DNA from: Lycium barbarum
Taxonomy: Eukaryota; Streptophyta; Magnoliopsida; Solanales; Solanaceae
DNA length: 64,000 bases
Reading direction: 5' to 3'
Assembly: GCF_019175385.1 (NCBI RefSeq)
Contig: NC_083343.1
Location: 54,644,457 to 54,708,456, forward strand
Shown here: in pieces, positions 35,156 through 46,617 of the stretch
Layout: each line of letters begins with the position of its first letter
Position numbering within the stretch: the stretch's first letter is position 1
Made by a program: the position numbers and the translations under genes
The notes under the pieces: model-generated
What the model was told of the DNA's origin: nothing
Databases searched by the model: none
Seen by the model: only the letters and a program-made list of their open reading frames with translations

Positions 35156-35613
35156 AGTCACCACTAGTGGGAGGCGTGAGATGATTACCCCGGACGCAGG
35201 CTAGTGATGATATTATGTTATGTACGTATGAAAAATATTTTCTTAAAAGGATAAGCATGCATGGTATTCGCCTTAAGAGGCAGTTTGATATACAGGTTAT
35301 CTCTTTCCCTCATGTTTCCTTATTGCTTTACTACATTATTGTTCATGCCTTACATACTCAGTACATTGTTCGTACTGACGTCCTTCCTTTTATGGACGCT
35401 GTGTTCATGCCCGCAGGTAGACAAGGAGACAGAACGGATACCTAGGAGCTCCATCAGCAGTCTTATAGGAGCACTCCAATTCTCCGAAGTTGACGCTTGT
35501 TGGTATATTTTCTGTGTACATATTTGGGGCATGGCGGGTCCTGTCCGTCCTTATGATTCTAGTATTTTAGTAGAGGCTCGTAGATACATGTGTGTGGGTA
35601 GTAGATGTCTCAT
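35156..35613 (+). other. Element D second LTR, left part
   Basis: It starts in mid-LTR (CAGTCACCACTAGTGGGAGG, like the A LTR at 16427-16505). It carries the double hairpin 35358-35398 and breaks at 35613 at the E insertion. Confidence 0.85.
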
Positions 35614-38600
35614 TGTCACACCCTAACCTTATTAGGGTGTGATGGGCACCCGACCCCGCATACGGAGCCGAGGGAACCCGCAGACTCTGATTTCATGCAT
35701 ACTCTTTCCAAATTTCCAGAATCTGATCACAAGAAACATACAATAGGACTTATAACAGAAACTGTGAACAGACATTGTCTTAAGCGGCCACATGTATCAA
35801 ACATATTAGACATATCGTATCAAATCCAGTAAGCAGGAGGAATGTACATCGCCTGAACATATATACATATACGAACATATAGGCCGTTTAGGCCATCATA
35901 GCAAACAGGGCCGCTTAGGACACAGATCTCAGACCGGACCAAACAGAATCTGTAGACCTATGAGGCTGCTTACGAACTGACTCTCGTACCCTCGACTCTG
36001 TCCGCAAAGTCTCTAACACAAATCAGAAAGCACAACTTATGCATACTCAGACTCGGCGACACTCCGATGGGAAGTGGAGCTCGCCAATCCCGCTGAAACC
36101 TCCTAGCCAAGTCTTCCGCTCATCTGGGTGTACCTGCGTGGCATGAAACGCAGCCCCCGAAGAAAGGGGGTCAGTACGGAATATGTACTGAGTATGTAAG
36201 GCAAGAATACAGTAAGGAGAATCATAATCAGAATCAAAGGTACAGAAGTATAACAGACGGAGTCATAATCAGATACAGATGTACAAAACTTATGTACGAT
36301 ATGCAAAGTGATAGAAACAACTTACTGTCAATACAGACCATGCATGCCAAGAACGGTATCCAGTCCCTTGCGGGACCCGGGGAAAACGTGGCGCCGCCCT
36401 GCCCTCGGCGCCACACACATCTAACTCCAGAAGTATTGCTCCAATCTCCGACATACAATCATCATATCATATCATAATAGCAGATCATATGTGGTTCAGC
36501 GAACCAGAGCACATCATACTTCGTAACACATCATACTTCAGAATTCATATACGGCGCCCGGCCCTCAAGCGAGGAACTCGGAAACCGCGCGCACGATATA
36601 AACCGGCCCCGGACTCGATGAAGGAAACAGACTCTATGCACGAGCAGAAAATGAGAAACTAAATGCACATAATCAAGACTCAAGGGATTAACCTAACATA
36701 CTATCCGAATATCCGTAACAGATTACTTATACCAGAATACTTATATCAGAAGGATTATGTCAGAATACTTATCTCAGCGTATTTATGTCAGAATACTTAC
36801 TTCAGAATACTTATTTGTATCAGAACTTTTCATACCAGAACGCTGATGCCATATACTTACATCAGAATGTTTATGTCAGAATTCTCAGACCAGAATACTT
36901 ATGTCAAAATACGGATGTCAGAACACCTAAGTCAGAATCCGCCTATCAGGATTATTAGATACTTAAACTAGGGAGGACATACAAATCATAAACAGACTCG
37001 GAATCACAGAATGGAATAGCCCCAATATATCAATATCACACCTTACTTGGCTCTAAGACATGCCAAAAGAAAGAAAGGGTAAGCCATACATACCTGTGTC
37101 GCGCCTTACCAGCTACGCTTATGCATTCAACTTGTTTGTCTACATGCAAGAGAATTCATCCATTCATTAGTTTCATTATCATATACTTGCCTTAACCTTT
37201 CAAACAGATTCACTTATATTCTGCCGGAATTTTGGTAGCACCTCCCCTGTAAATATACCAACCCCGAGAATATGACTCGGCCGCAAATCAACAACAGCAC
37301 ACCCGAGAATTCAACTTGGCCAATTGTCAACATTCCGGGAATTCAACCCGGCCAAATTATCAATAACAATACCAACATTTATATTTCAACTTCAATATCA
37401 AATTCAATTCACACAATATTTCAAACAACTCAAACAAGGCTCCAACTCACCCGAAATTGCCTCCAAACCCGAGAACTGCACCAAACACATTGTTCTCTTC
37501 CAAATTCATAACTTACACCATTACCCCACACCTTAACAATACAATTCTCCTAAATACAAAAATTACATAAAATTCACATAAATTTCCAAATCATCCCACA
37601 ACCAACATAACATTATTTTTAGTCATTAAACTTACACTTCTCATCATAGAATCCATAACGACGGCAACTAAAATGCTAACGACAATTTGTTCATTTTTCA
37701 ACACACACCTAAGGATGATTTTCATTCCTTTCCTCACACTACAATATTCAAAACATACTAATTAACATTAATTCATAACTTTCATCACAACATACACACA
37801 CGGCCCAACACCACTTACACGGCCTCAACTTCAACTTGATTTCTATCATGACTTTCTTCCATCTTAGCATACTACAACACATATAAACCCTTCATAACAC
37901 ATAAAACAAGGTTAAAACTCACTTTCTTCTTCAACTTCTCAACTTGCCTCAGATGCGGGAACGACGAAACGGATGACTTATCTTCCGAAACAATTATGCC
38001 ACGTTGTAGAGGACCCTTGAATTAGTGGAGATACCACAAGAAAATAATTTTTGGAGCAATATTTCTATGGCTTGAATTTCCATGGCTTGGCCGAATTTGC
38101 CCTTCTCTTTGCTCTCCATTTCTTTTTCTTTCTTGAAGTTTCATGAACTTGTGTTGAATTAGAAGACAACATATATATATATATATGTCCAATCATGTGA
38201 GGGGCACATGCCCCTCTCTAGAAAATTCTCCCATTTTCTTGATTTTTCCTTAAGCTTAGTCAAAGAAGACTAATTGTCTTCTTGAAGAAGCTTTGACCCC
38301 CACATTTTTAGAATTTACAAATAGCCCCCAATACTTAAAATAAAGGCATATAATGCACGGCCAACATGGCTCATTCATGGATATTTTTCCTTGAACTTTG
38401 TAAAATTATCATTTTGCCCCTAAGCTTCCACATTATTTCCATTGACCACTTTGCGAATTCCCCTTTTTACCCTTAACCTTCTCAATATTTCCATGCAATA
38501 ATATTCATAAATAATATTTATAACCAACTCCTCTATTAAAATAACTTTTGAAAATGATCTTGTCCTTAACTTCCCACGACGACTTTGGGATTTCCAAATG

Positions 38601-38621
38601 TACAAGATACGGGCTATAACA
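35614..38621 (-). other. Element E 3' LTR
   Basis: On the minus strand it begins TGTTATAGCCCGTATCTTG at 38621, similar to LTR K, and ends GGTGTGACA at 35614. The double hairpin is at 36152-36191, an array of CAGAATACTTAT units at 36703-36955, and the GCCGGAATTTTGG/AGGGGAGG motif near 37222-37250. It has no coding. Confidence 0.92.
36703..36955 (-). repeat. Degenerate CAGAATACTTATGT tandem repeat in E LTR
   Basis: About fourteen units of 15-20 bp. The partner copy in the other LTR is at 51672-51934, so the array predates insertion. Confidence 0.85.
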
Positions 38622-39835
38622 TCCTCCCCCCCCCCCCCTTTAGAACATTCGTCCTCGAATGTTCAACTGTCCTTATGGGGTCTTGTAGCACTTCGGGAGG
38701 GGGTTCCTTTATAGTTTCCCTTTTCTCCATGCCCATTCCATATCTTTTTATCCTACCTTCCTCATTATCAAACCCCTGAATCCTTACACGAGTCCTCATT
38801 CCATGTTATGGGTCTCTTTTTCTAGTACTTGAAAATATTTCGACCCCTTGTTGTCTTAAGATGATATAGTCTCCCCCCCTTTAAGGGGTTCCTCATACGC
38901 CAACAGTCCTCTAATGTAGTCTTTATTTATACATTATCCCTTACCTTCCTCCAACTTTATGCCTGCATATCGAAAACTTCTTATCGTACATTCTTCTTTT
39001 GCTTTCTGTCTACATCGTCATTTTGTCCACATTTCCTATACTTTTCCATCCACAACTCGTCCTTTTACTTGCTTGGTCCACCTACCCGTGATTCTTCCTT
39101 AATTGCGCTTTTGTGCTGTAACTGTACATCCATATTTCTCCAGCGTTCCGCTATTCTTGCCCTCGGCACAGAATCCTTACTCTCTTTATCCTTACTTATA
39201 CATCATCATAGCTACATACTTGTTCTTCTATGAATCTCTCATCTTATCATTATTACAGACCTAAGCATTCCTCTTTCGTATCCCCCTATCCTTATTCACT
39301 ATTCCTTTATCCTCACTTATCCACATTGGTCCTCGAACCTCCTTCCGATATTCCGATCTCTCTGTTTCCTATCTGCTCACTCTCTTCCTTCTTCAAACAC
39401 CATTATACTAGAACTCCTAACCTTTCCCTATGGTAACATAATAACATCTTACTTCGCCACACTTGTACCATTTACTCTTGCCGTCCCTCGAACTTCGGTA
39501 CCCTTACGTGATCAATGCCTTCTTTTACCATAGCTCCGATTGCTAGGGCACATACGCCATCGATGTCATCATATGTGGAATATCCCACACATTCACATAT
39601 ACCTATATATATTTTTACTATCAACTAGCCCACCAAATATCTTCGAACTTTATTTAAGCCCATCCTGATTCCCGAGCTGTGACGCACTCTTCGTCTCTTC
39701 ACCGAGCTAATCTGCCTCGTTCTACGCATCCTCTTATGGTTTCCAACCATCCCATATACTCTAGTTGCACTTAGACTAGTCTGGTTTTTCATTTGTCTTT
39801 TATGTCAGAATATGTAGAATTTCCTTGTAAACTTT

Positions 39836-39933
39836 CCAGGGGGTCACCCATCCTAGGATTGCTCCTACCTGAGCACGCTTAACCTTGAAACTTTGTTGGA
39901 ATCCGGTGCCTTAATGCAGATATTTTCGCGTCC
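39836..39933 (-). ncRNA. 5S rRNA-derived segment in element E
   Basis: This is the closest of the three to plant 5S. It has 98 nt without gaps and about three quarters identical positions by hand count against the 5S I remember. It keeps GGCACCGGAT, the A box GGTTAAGCGTGCT and the C box CTAGGATGGGTGACCCCCTGG nearly exactly. It is in sense with the element. It is not a functional 5S gene because its ends decay into element sequence. Confidence 0.85.
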
Positions 39934-40517
39934 ACTTCCACACATGACCTTTATTACATAATTTGAGACTAGTCAAGGTCTTACAAATCCCGGGACACCC
40001 TCGTGACATGTCTTTTCTTCCACAATTACCATTTTACCCTTTTCGGCCCTCAGTGTTCACCCTTTTACTTTGGGGTGTAACTACCTTTCGTCGTAGGTTC
40101 CCAGATTCCTGATGGTAACAGATACACCTTCGTTGCCATTACTTCATAAATGCCCAGATATCAGTCCGTTCGAATTTCCCACTCACCGTTTTTACATAAT
40201 GATTTGTAGCAAAATTACTTGTCAACTTTCTGAATCCCCCATCAGACCTCGTTCCTTTCATACCATCCCCCTATACACAGTAAATATCAATAACGTCTTA
40301 CAGAACATACGGCTATATCACATTTTGGCCATCCGGAACTGCCAATTCCAAGTAACAGGTCAAATACGTCAATACTTACCCCTGTGACTTTCCGTGTCAC
40401 CACTTACCTCTCCCGTCATATGTAAGGCTTACATAGGGATTTCAGTTCCTACGGCTTGGCTCTATCGCACGATCTAGAATTGAAGGAAGGTCAACAATCC
40501 CTAAATGCCCTGTAGCC

Positions 40518-40558
40518 TCCTGTTTATAAATGTGGCCGGCTTCACACCATAAACAGGA
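40518..40558 (-). other. Element E leader hairpin
   Basis: TCCTGTTTAT pairs with ATAAACAGGA as ten perfect base pairs about 60 nt after the PBS. B, D and F read TCTTGTTTAT here, so the third pair differs (C-G for U-G). Confidence 0.78.
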
Positions 40559-40617
40559 CTCTACTAGACACGACTTTGCAGACAACCCCACGGACAGACC
40601 TCGCTCTGATACCACTT

Positions 40618-41426
40618 TGTCACACCCTAACCTTATTAGGGTGTGATGGGCACCCGACCCCACATACGGAGCCGAGCGAACCCGCAGACTCTGATTTCAT
40701 GCATACTCTTTCCAAATTTCCAGAATCTGATCACACGAAACATACAATAGGACTTATAACATAAACTGTGAACAAACATTGTCTTAAGCGGCCACGTGTA
40801 TCAAACATATTAGACATATCGTATCAAATCCAGTAAGCAGGCGGAATGTACATCGCCTTAACATATATACATATACAAACATATAGGCCGTTTAGGCCAT
40901 CATAGCAAACAGGGCCGCTTAGGACACAGATCTCAGACCGGACCAAACAGAATCTGTAGACATATGAGGCTGCTTACGAACTGACTCTCGTACCCACGAC
41001 TCAGTCCGCAAAGTCTCTAACACAAATCAGAAAGCATAACTTATGCATACTCAGACTCGGCGACACTCCGATGGGAAGTGGAGCTCGCCAATCCCGCTGA
41101 AACCTCCTAGCCAAGTCTTCCGCTCATCTGGGTGTACCTGCGTGGCATGAAACGCAGCCCCCGAAGAAAGGGGGTCAGTACGGAATATGTACTGAGTATG
41201 TAAGGCAAGAATACAGTAAGCAGAATCATAATCAGAATCAAAGGTACAGAAGTATAACAGACGGAGTCATAATCAGATACAGATGTACAGAACTTATGTC
41301 CGATATGCAAAGTGATAGAAACAACTTACTGTCAATACAGACCATGCATGCCAAGAACGGTATCCAGTCCCTTGCGGGACCCGGGGAAAACGTGGCGCCG
41401 CCCTGCCCTCGGCGCCACACACATCT
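40618..41426 (-). other. Element E 5' LTR, right end (low-coordinate part)
   Basis: It matches 35614-36425 closely. The double hairpin is at 41157-41196. It is broken at 41426 by F within the sequence CACACACATCT. Confidence 0.92.
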
Positions 41427-42276
41427 TGTTATATCCCGTATTTTTGAACGTCGGATTATTTGCTGGGGTGGGGCCCACACACCGAGATTTTTTTTGGAAC
41501 ATCCGAAAAGTCATATGAATCACATATGTAATGTTAAACACAACTCATGAAGTACCCTTGGGCCAAATCAAAGTGGAAGTCCTCCAAACGAATATTTTTA
41601 AGAAAACGTTTTCGGGTGACCTGACTTTGAGGGGAAAAAAACGGTATTATAGGTTTGGAATTTGGAAAGATACCATGAAATAGAAGTTGTAGATAATTGA
41701 ATTAGCTTTCTATCCATAGGTCGTGGGTTCCTAGGTGATGTCGGTACAAGGAGATATGAACGTTTTAAGGTCGAAAGGTCAGTGGGCTAGGCCTAACTCG
41801 GGATCAACCGAGTTGACCCAAAAAAATAAAATGAAAATTTAGGCCCAATGGTTAAGGGGTGGCCGGCCAAGTGAGGCCCAACCCATGGTTTTAATGAATA
41901 TTTCCATGTGCTAATTAATTATAAATGGTCACTATCTAATAGAAGTTTCAAGAAACAAAGAAAGAAGAGAAAGAAGAAAAACCAAGAGCAAACATAAGAG
42001 CCATTTCGGGTTGGCCATAGAAAAATCACCCTAAAACAAATCTTGACTCTAAAATTATTTTCTTGCTGAATTCCTTCTAATTCAAGGTCCCTCTACAACT
42101 TGGTGTAGTTGTTTTGGAAGATTGAGCATTAGTTTCATCAATCTCACACTTTGGACAAGTGAAGAAGATTGGAGAAAAAGGTAGGAATTCATACCTTTTT
42201 ATTATGTTATGAAGGTTTGTTTGTGTTGTAGTATATGGAAATGAGTAGAAACTATGGAAATATGGAAGTTTACAAA

Positions 42277-42317
<41 letters not shown>

Positions 42318-44353
42318 GCCGTGAGTGTATGTATGTTGTATACATATATGAGTTGAATTTTATGTTGTATTCTAGTTGTTGTTATGGTGAAAATTATATT
42401 GTGATAATCTAGATTAATATTGAATATGAAAACATTGAGATTGGTTTGGAAATTGGAAGTCAGAATGAAAGTTCTTGCATTATGTCGGAAAGAAGACTAG
42501 TTGTGTTATATTGTGTCCTATATTGAATGTTGTCGTTGTTGGTGATGTTGTTGGGTTGTTGTTGATTGTTTTGGCCGAGTTAAATTCTCGGGGATGCTAT
42601 ATGTATAGGGGAGATGCTGCCCAAATTTCTGTAGGCAATTATGAATAAAGATTGAATACTTAAAGATTGGAAATTGAGAATTGTTAAATGTGACCAATTG
42701 CAGATTTTGGGCGAAACGGGAATTGAATTTGGAAAGGCGTAAAGAGCATATAAGGTATGTAAAGCTATCCCGATTCTTCTTTTGGCATGTCCTAGGTGTA
42801 CTAGGATCGGATTTGAGCCCCGGAATATATTCTGTCCATCGGAATCCGCGTTTGAAATTGTCACTTTTTCATTCAATAGAATTGAACCTTTTAGGTATGC
42901 TTTGTTGGAAGAATTAGGCAAACTTTCACAAATTGTTTAGAAAGTTATGAAATGTCCCTAGTACCATTATAGGTGACCCCACAAGCTTAAAATACGTAAT
43001 TTGAGCCCACCGCTTCGTTTGTCCCGAGGTGGGCCCACAATTTCCGATTTTACCCCTTTTGTATTTATGACTTGTCTTCGAGCTGGTTTAAAGGAAATGT
43101 CTTAACTACTCCTTTAACTATTATCTAAAGAATTGTTTTAAATACTCCGTTAAGTCGTATAAACTGTTTTGGATCTTGGAAACGATCTCAGAAAGATTAT
43201 GCCTCCGTAACCCTTATGACATCCGAAGTTTACTTACTATGATTCTGTCTGATTTCATTGTTTTGACTTGTCACTTGATATGCCTCATTGAGTCTCTGCA
43301 AGTATACATGGTATTTTATTGCATTTAGTTTCTCACTACTCCATTCGTGGATGCCTCAATGTTTCCCACACTGAACCCGAGCCAGGATATGTTCTCAAGC
43401 GTCTTCCACTGCATTGTTCGCCGTGCCTCGATGTGAGGGGGGTATATATGTACATGGGTTGTGGAGTATGCTGTGCCATGTACACTATTCTGACATGATA
43501 TGATATGATCTGATATGGCCATTTGATATGTTATGCTATGTTACGGGGTTATTCCCCTTTTCTGATCCTTATGTGTTGTGGCACCAACGTCGGGGGGTGG
43601 CCACGTTCTGTCTGCCGAGCCCCTTGGCAGGGGTCGGATATGATATGGCATATGTCTCTGTACACACTCTTCATGTTTTGAAAATATGCATTTGATACTC
43701 TGGATATCACACTCACTTTTCTGTACGTTCTGTTTCGGTTATGATTTTGTCCCGTAGTGGGACCAGGTATGACATACGTTTTCTGCAAATACTATTTATG
43801 CTTTATGATCAGCATCTTTGCTAATCTAGATATTCCGTTCATTTTCTGTATCTTCTGCTTCGATTATGACTTTGTTTACTACGTTCCATGCTTTACATAC
43901 TTAGTACATATTTCGTACTGACCCCCTTTCTTCGGGGGCTGCGTTTTCATGCCGCGCAGGTACAGACTACAGATTTGCTGATCCGCATGTTAGGACTATA
44001 TTCTGCCATCTTGGAGTGCTCTATTGTTCGGAGCCTATGTTTGGTACAGTCCTTGCTATGGTACATTTGTATGTTGTTCAGGGGTATGACGGGGCCCTGT
44101 CCCGTCTTATGATTCTGATGTGTTCTGTAGAGGTCTGTAGACATACAAGTGGGTTCTGCATATTATTTGGGTTAGTATGATCTGTGACAGCCTGATCGGC
44201 TTCCTTGTGCTTTATCCGTTAATCTGTGATAATTAATAACGCCAATTGACTTTTACTTTTAAATATTCTGCTTATATGCTGGTTTGGGTTATTGGGTACG
44301 TTCAGGTGTCCAGCACGGACACTAGTCGCGGCCTACGAGGTTGGGTCGTGACA
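41427..44353 (+). other. Element F 5' LTR
   Basis: It begins TGTTATATCCCGTATTTTTG and ends GGGTCGTGACA. A TA microsatellite is at 42280-42314. CCGAG/CTCGG and AGGGGAGATGCTGCCC lie near 42575-42635, GGTATGTAAAGCTA near 42754, the double hairpin at 43901-43938. Confidence 0.94.
42280..42314. repeat. (TA)n microsatellite in F 5' LTR
   Basis: About 17 dinucleotides, mirrored by 49315-49348 in the 3' LTR. Confidence 0.96.
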
Positions 44354-44530
44354 AAAGTGGTATCAGACCGGTTCGTCCTCGGAGTTTCTGCAGACCGTGT
44401 CTCGTAGAGTCTTGTTTATCGGTGTGTTGTGCACCACATCTATAAACAGGAGGCTACAGGACATTTAGGGTGTTACCTTTCTTTGAATCTTAGATCGTGC
44501 GATAGAGCCAGCTGTAGGAAATGAATTCCT
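44354..44530 (+). promoter_or_regulatory. Element F PBS and leader
   Basis: The PBS at 44358-44369 reads TGGTATCAGACC, one mismatch to the initiator tRNA-Met type. The hairpin is at 44410-44451 (TCTTGTTTAT with ATAAACAGGA; inner GGTG with CACC), and the GATCGTGCGATAGAGCC tract at 44492. Confidence 0.88.
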
Positions 44531-46617
44531 TTTTACTAACCTCTGATTTTAGCTGGAGAACGGTATCGACGTAAGACAGTGACTGATGATATTGGAAGCT
44601 ACACAGTACACAGGTAAGCAATGGTATGAAAGACGTACGCTGGGTAAGGTATTTGAAGCACGATTGAAACATAAAGTTTAAAATCGTAATGAAAAGTAAA
44701 CAGGAAAGTGCAATAGGTGCAGTTCGAGTTGGACATGTGAAGTAAGCCTCGACATATTTATACTTTTTATTTGAAATTATCAGCCCTGTGTGGCTATGAT
44801 GCGATATGATATGATATGTATATACGTATATGTGTTGGCCCTGTGAGGCATGGTTGGATTTCCTGTGGGCAAGTTTTGGGATAGTAAGAAATACAGAGGA
44901 ACCTCTGCCCAAATTTTCCTAGAAATACGAAGAGGAAGATGAGATATAAATTCTTAACATGTCTTGAAGGTCGATACCGATAGGGTAAATTCATTATGTT
45001 GGATTAAAGTTTGAGAGATACCCTCGGTGTCATTCGTAAGAAGTATTATCCGTATTTGGAAAATTTTATCTCGAGAAAGCATATACGAGTAGCAGATTTG
45101 CAATTTATTTAAACGAACCGGAATATGTTCCGACCCCATTTTGCTTTAGGACAGCATATGTGGAAGGGCAAAAAATGTCCAATGATTAAGTTTCCTCTAA
45201 TTGGAAGAATATAAAGTGTATGACAGGTAGTGGAAATTGAGTGGTCCGTTTACGACTCAAAAATATACATATACACAAATAAGGAGGTAATTATGTGAGT
45301 TAAGTGCTAAGAGATTCCGCGAAGTTCGTCGGATTCTAGTTTGTAACATTTTATCAGTTCTCATCGACTGGTTGGAGATGGGATCTGTGGAATAAAAACC
45401 TAAACCCGTGAGCTGTCTAAAATTATATATATACACACGCATGGAGGTAAATATTGAGGATTTACAGGGGCGACACGGTAACTATATAGTTAGAAAAATA
45501 AAAGAATCCCCTCTAAATCGGGGTGGGACCCGCTACGAGAACGTTTTGAAAGTTTTTAAGACCTCGATTTGCCTTAAATTACGTGACCAAGGTCGCGCGG
45601 GGCAGTTGACGTGATTATACCGGCCTTAACGAACCTAAATGTATTAAAGTTTTAAGGTTAAGCGTGCTAGGGCCAGAGAAATTTTGGGATGGGTGACCCC
45701 CTGTGAAATGTACCAAAATTTTTGGCAAACATAGATATAAGAGACGAATAGGAAATTCGGGGTAACCTAAAGGGAATTAGGATGTGTGGAATGGTTAGAA
45801 ACCTTATAGGGGTCACGTGAGCTGAGACAGATTAGATTGGTAAAAAGGAAGGAAAAGCAGCGCAGCTCTGGAATTAGAGTAAAAATTTGAACAGGTGATT
45901 GAAGATGTATGGTGAAAGAAATGGTAGTGATATATGTACGTATGTGTAGGACCCCCATTTACGACTATGTCGATCGATTGGTGAACCCTAATAGCCAGTG
46001 TTGTAATATATAGAAAGGATTAACTGGGCAGAATTTACGAGGAAAAGGGAAAGGTATTGTACAAATGTTACGAAATAGACCGATACTCATTTTGCTACTG
46101 GTTGAGTTTGGAAAATTCTAATACAACGATGTTTGGAAAGAAAAGAGAATAATTGAGTGGGGGGTAAGGAGATCAAATACCAGAAAAAGTGAAACGTAAG
46201 AAACATAGTTAAGCAGAGTCTTTAAAAGAGTTGACGGGCAAAGCACGAATGTTAATTGCAAAAACGAGCTAGAATGAAATAGTGCAGGGCAAAGGAAAAC
46301 TTATGGCATGAAACGATGAATCATGTGAGTATCAAATAATTCGATTATTGAGGAAACAGAACGACAGATAAGGAATGGGTATGAAGGAAGAATGTGATTA
46401 CTAAGAGATAAACTTCTACATTAATTATATTACTTGAGTGCCAGCTATCGGATAAGATTTTGTACTATATAATCGTGATTCTGTTAAGGTTTCGTACGAA
46501 GATAATCAAGTTATAGGTTAGAAAGAAAAGACATGGATATGGTAGAAGTATAACCCCAAAGAAGGGGAGCAAATGAAAGTAAAGTAAGCATAAATTAAAA
46601 CAATTGACACATAGAAG
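44531..46617 (+). other. Element F non-coding block where gag should be
   Basis: It is collinear with the C block. 'ggccctgtgaggcatgg' and AGAGGAACCTCTGCCC with AAATTTTCC (44837-44930) copy the 3' UTR motif of A and D, although this block lies at the 5' side. The 5S-like segment follows, then AT-rich sequence without coding I recognise. Confidence 0.75.
45607..45704 (+). ncRNA. 5S rRNA-derived segment in element F
   Basis: 98 nt align without gaps to plant 5S. It keeps GTGATTATACC near the start, GGTTAAGCGTGCT (A box) and GGGATGGGTGACCCCCTG (C box). The middle (nt 20-46) is strongly diverged. The roughly 100 bp upstream (CGGGGTGGGACCCGCTACGA, AAATTACGTGACCAAGGTC) is shared with C, so the segment travels within a larger block. 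Confidence 0.8.

Larger units (their letters stand above)
38622..40617 (-). other. Element E internal region, non-coding
   Basis: On the minus strand: PBS (40603-40614, TGGTATCAGAGC), leader hairpin (40518-40558), GATCGTGCGATAGAG tract (about 40461-40476), then about 1.7 kb of purine-rich sequence with the 5S-like segment, the palindrome GAACATTCGAGGACGAATGTTC (38643-38664) and a G-rich PPT (38622-38640). No gag or pol motifs appear in any frame. Confidence 0.85.

Noticed and set aside
35614..41207. Minus-strand open frames repeated in both E LTRs (for example 36103-36306 and 41107-41310) as a conserved small protein
   Set aside because: They repeat only because the LTRs are duplicates, and they span the double hairpin. 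No start context or counterpart in other families as protein.
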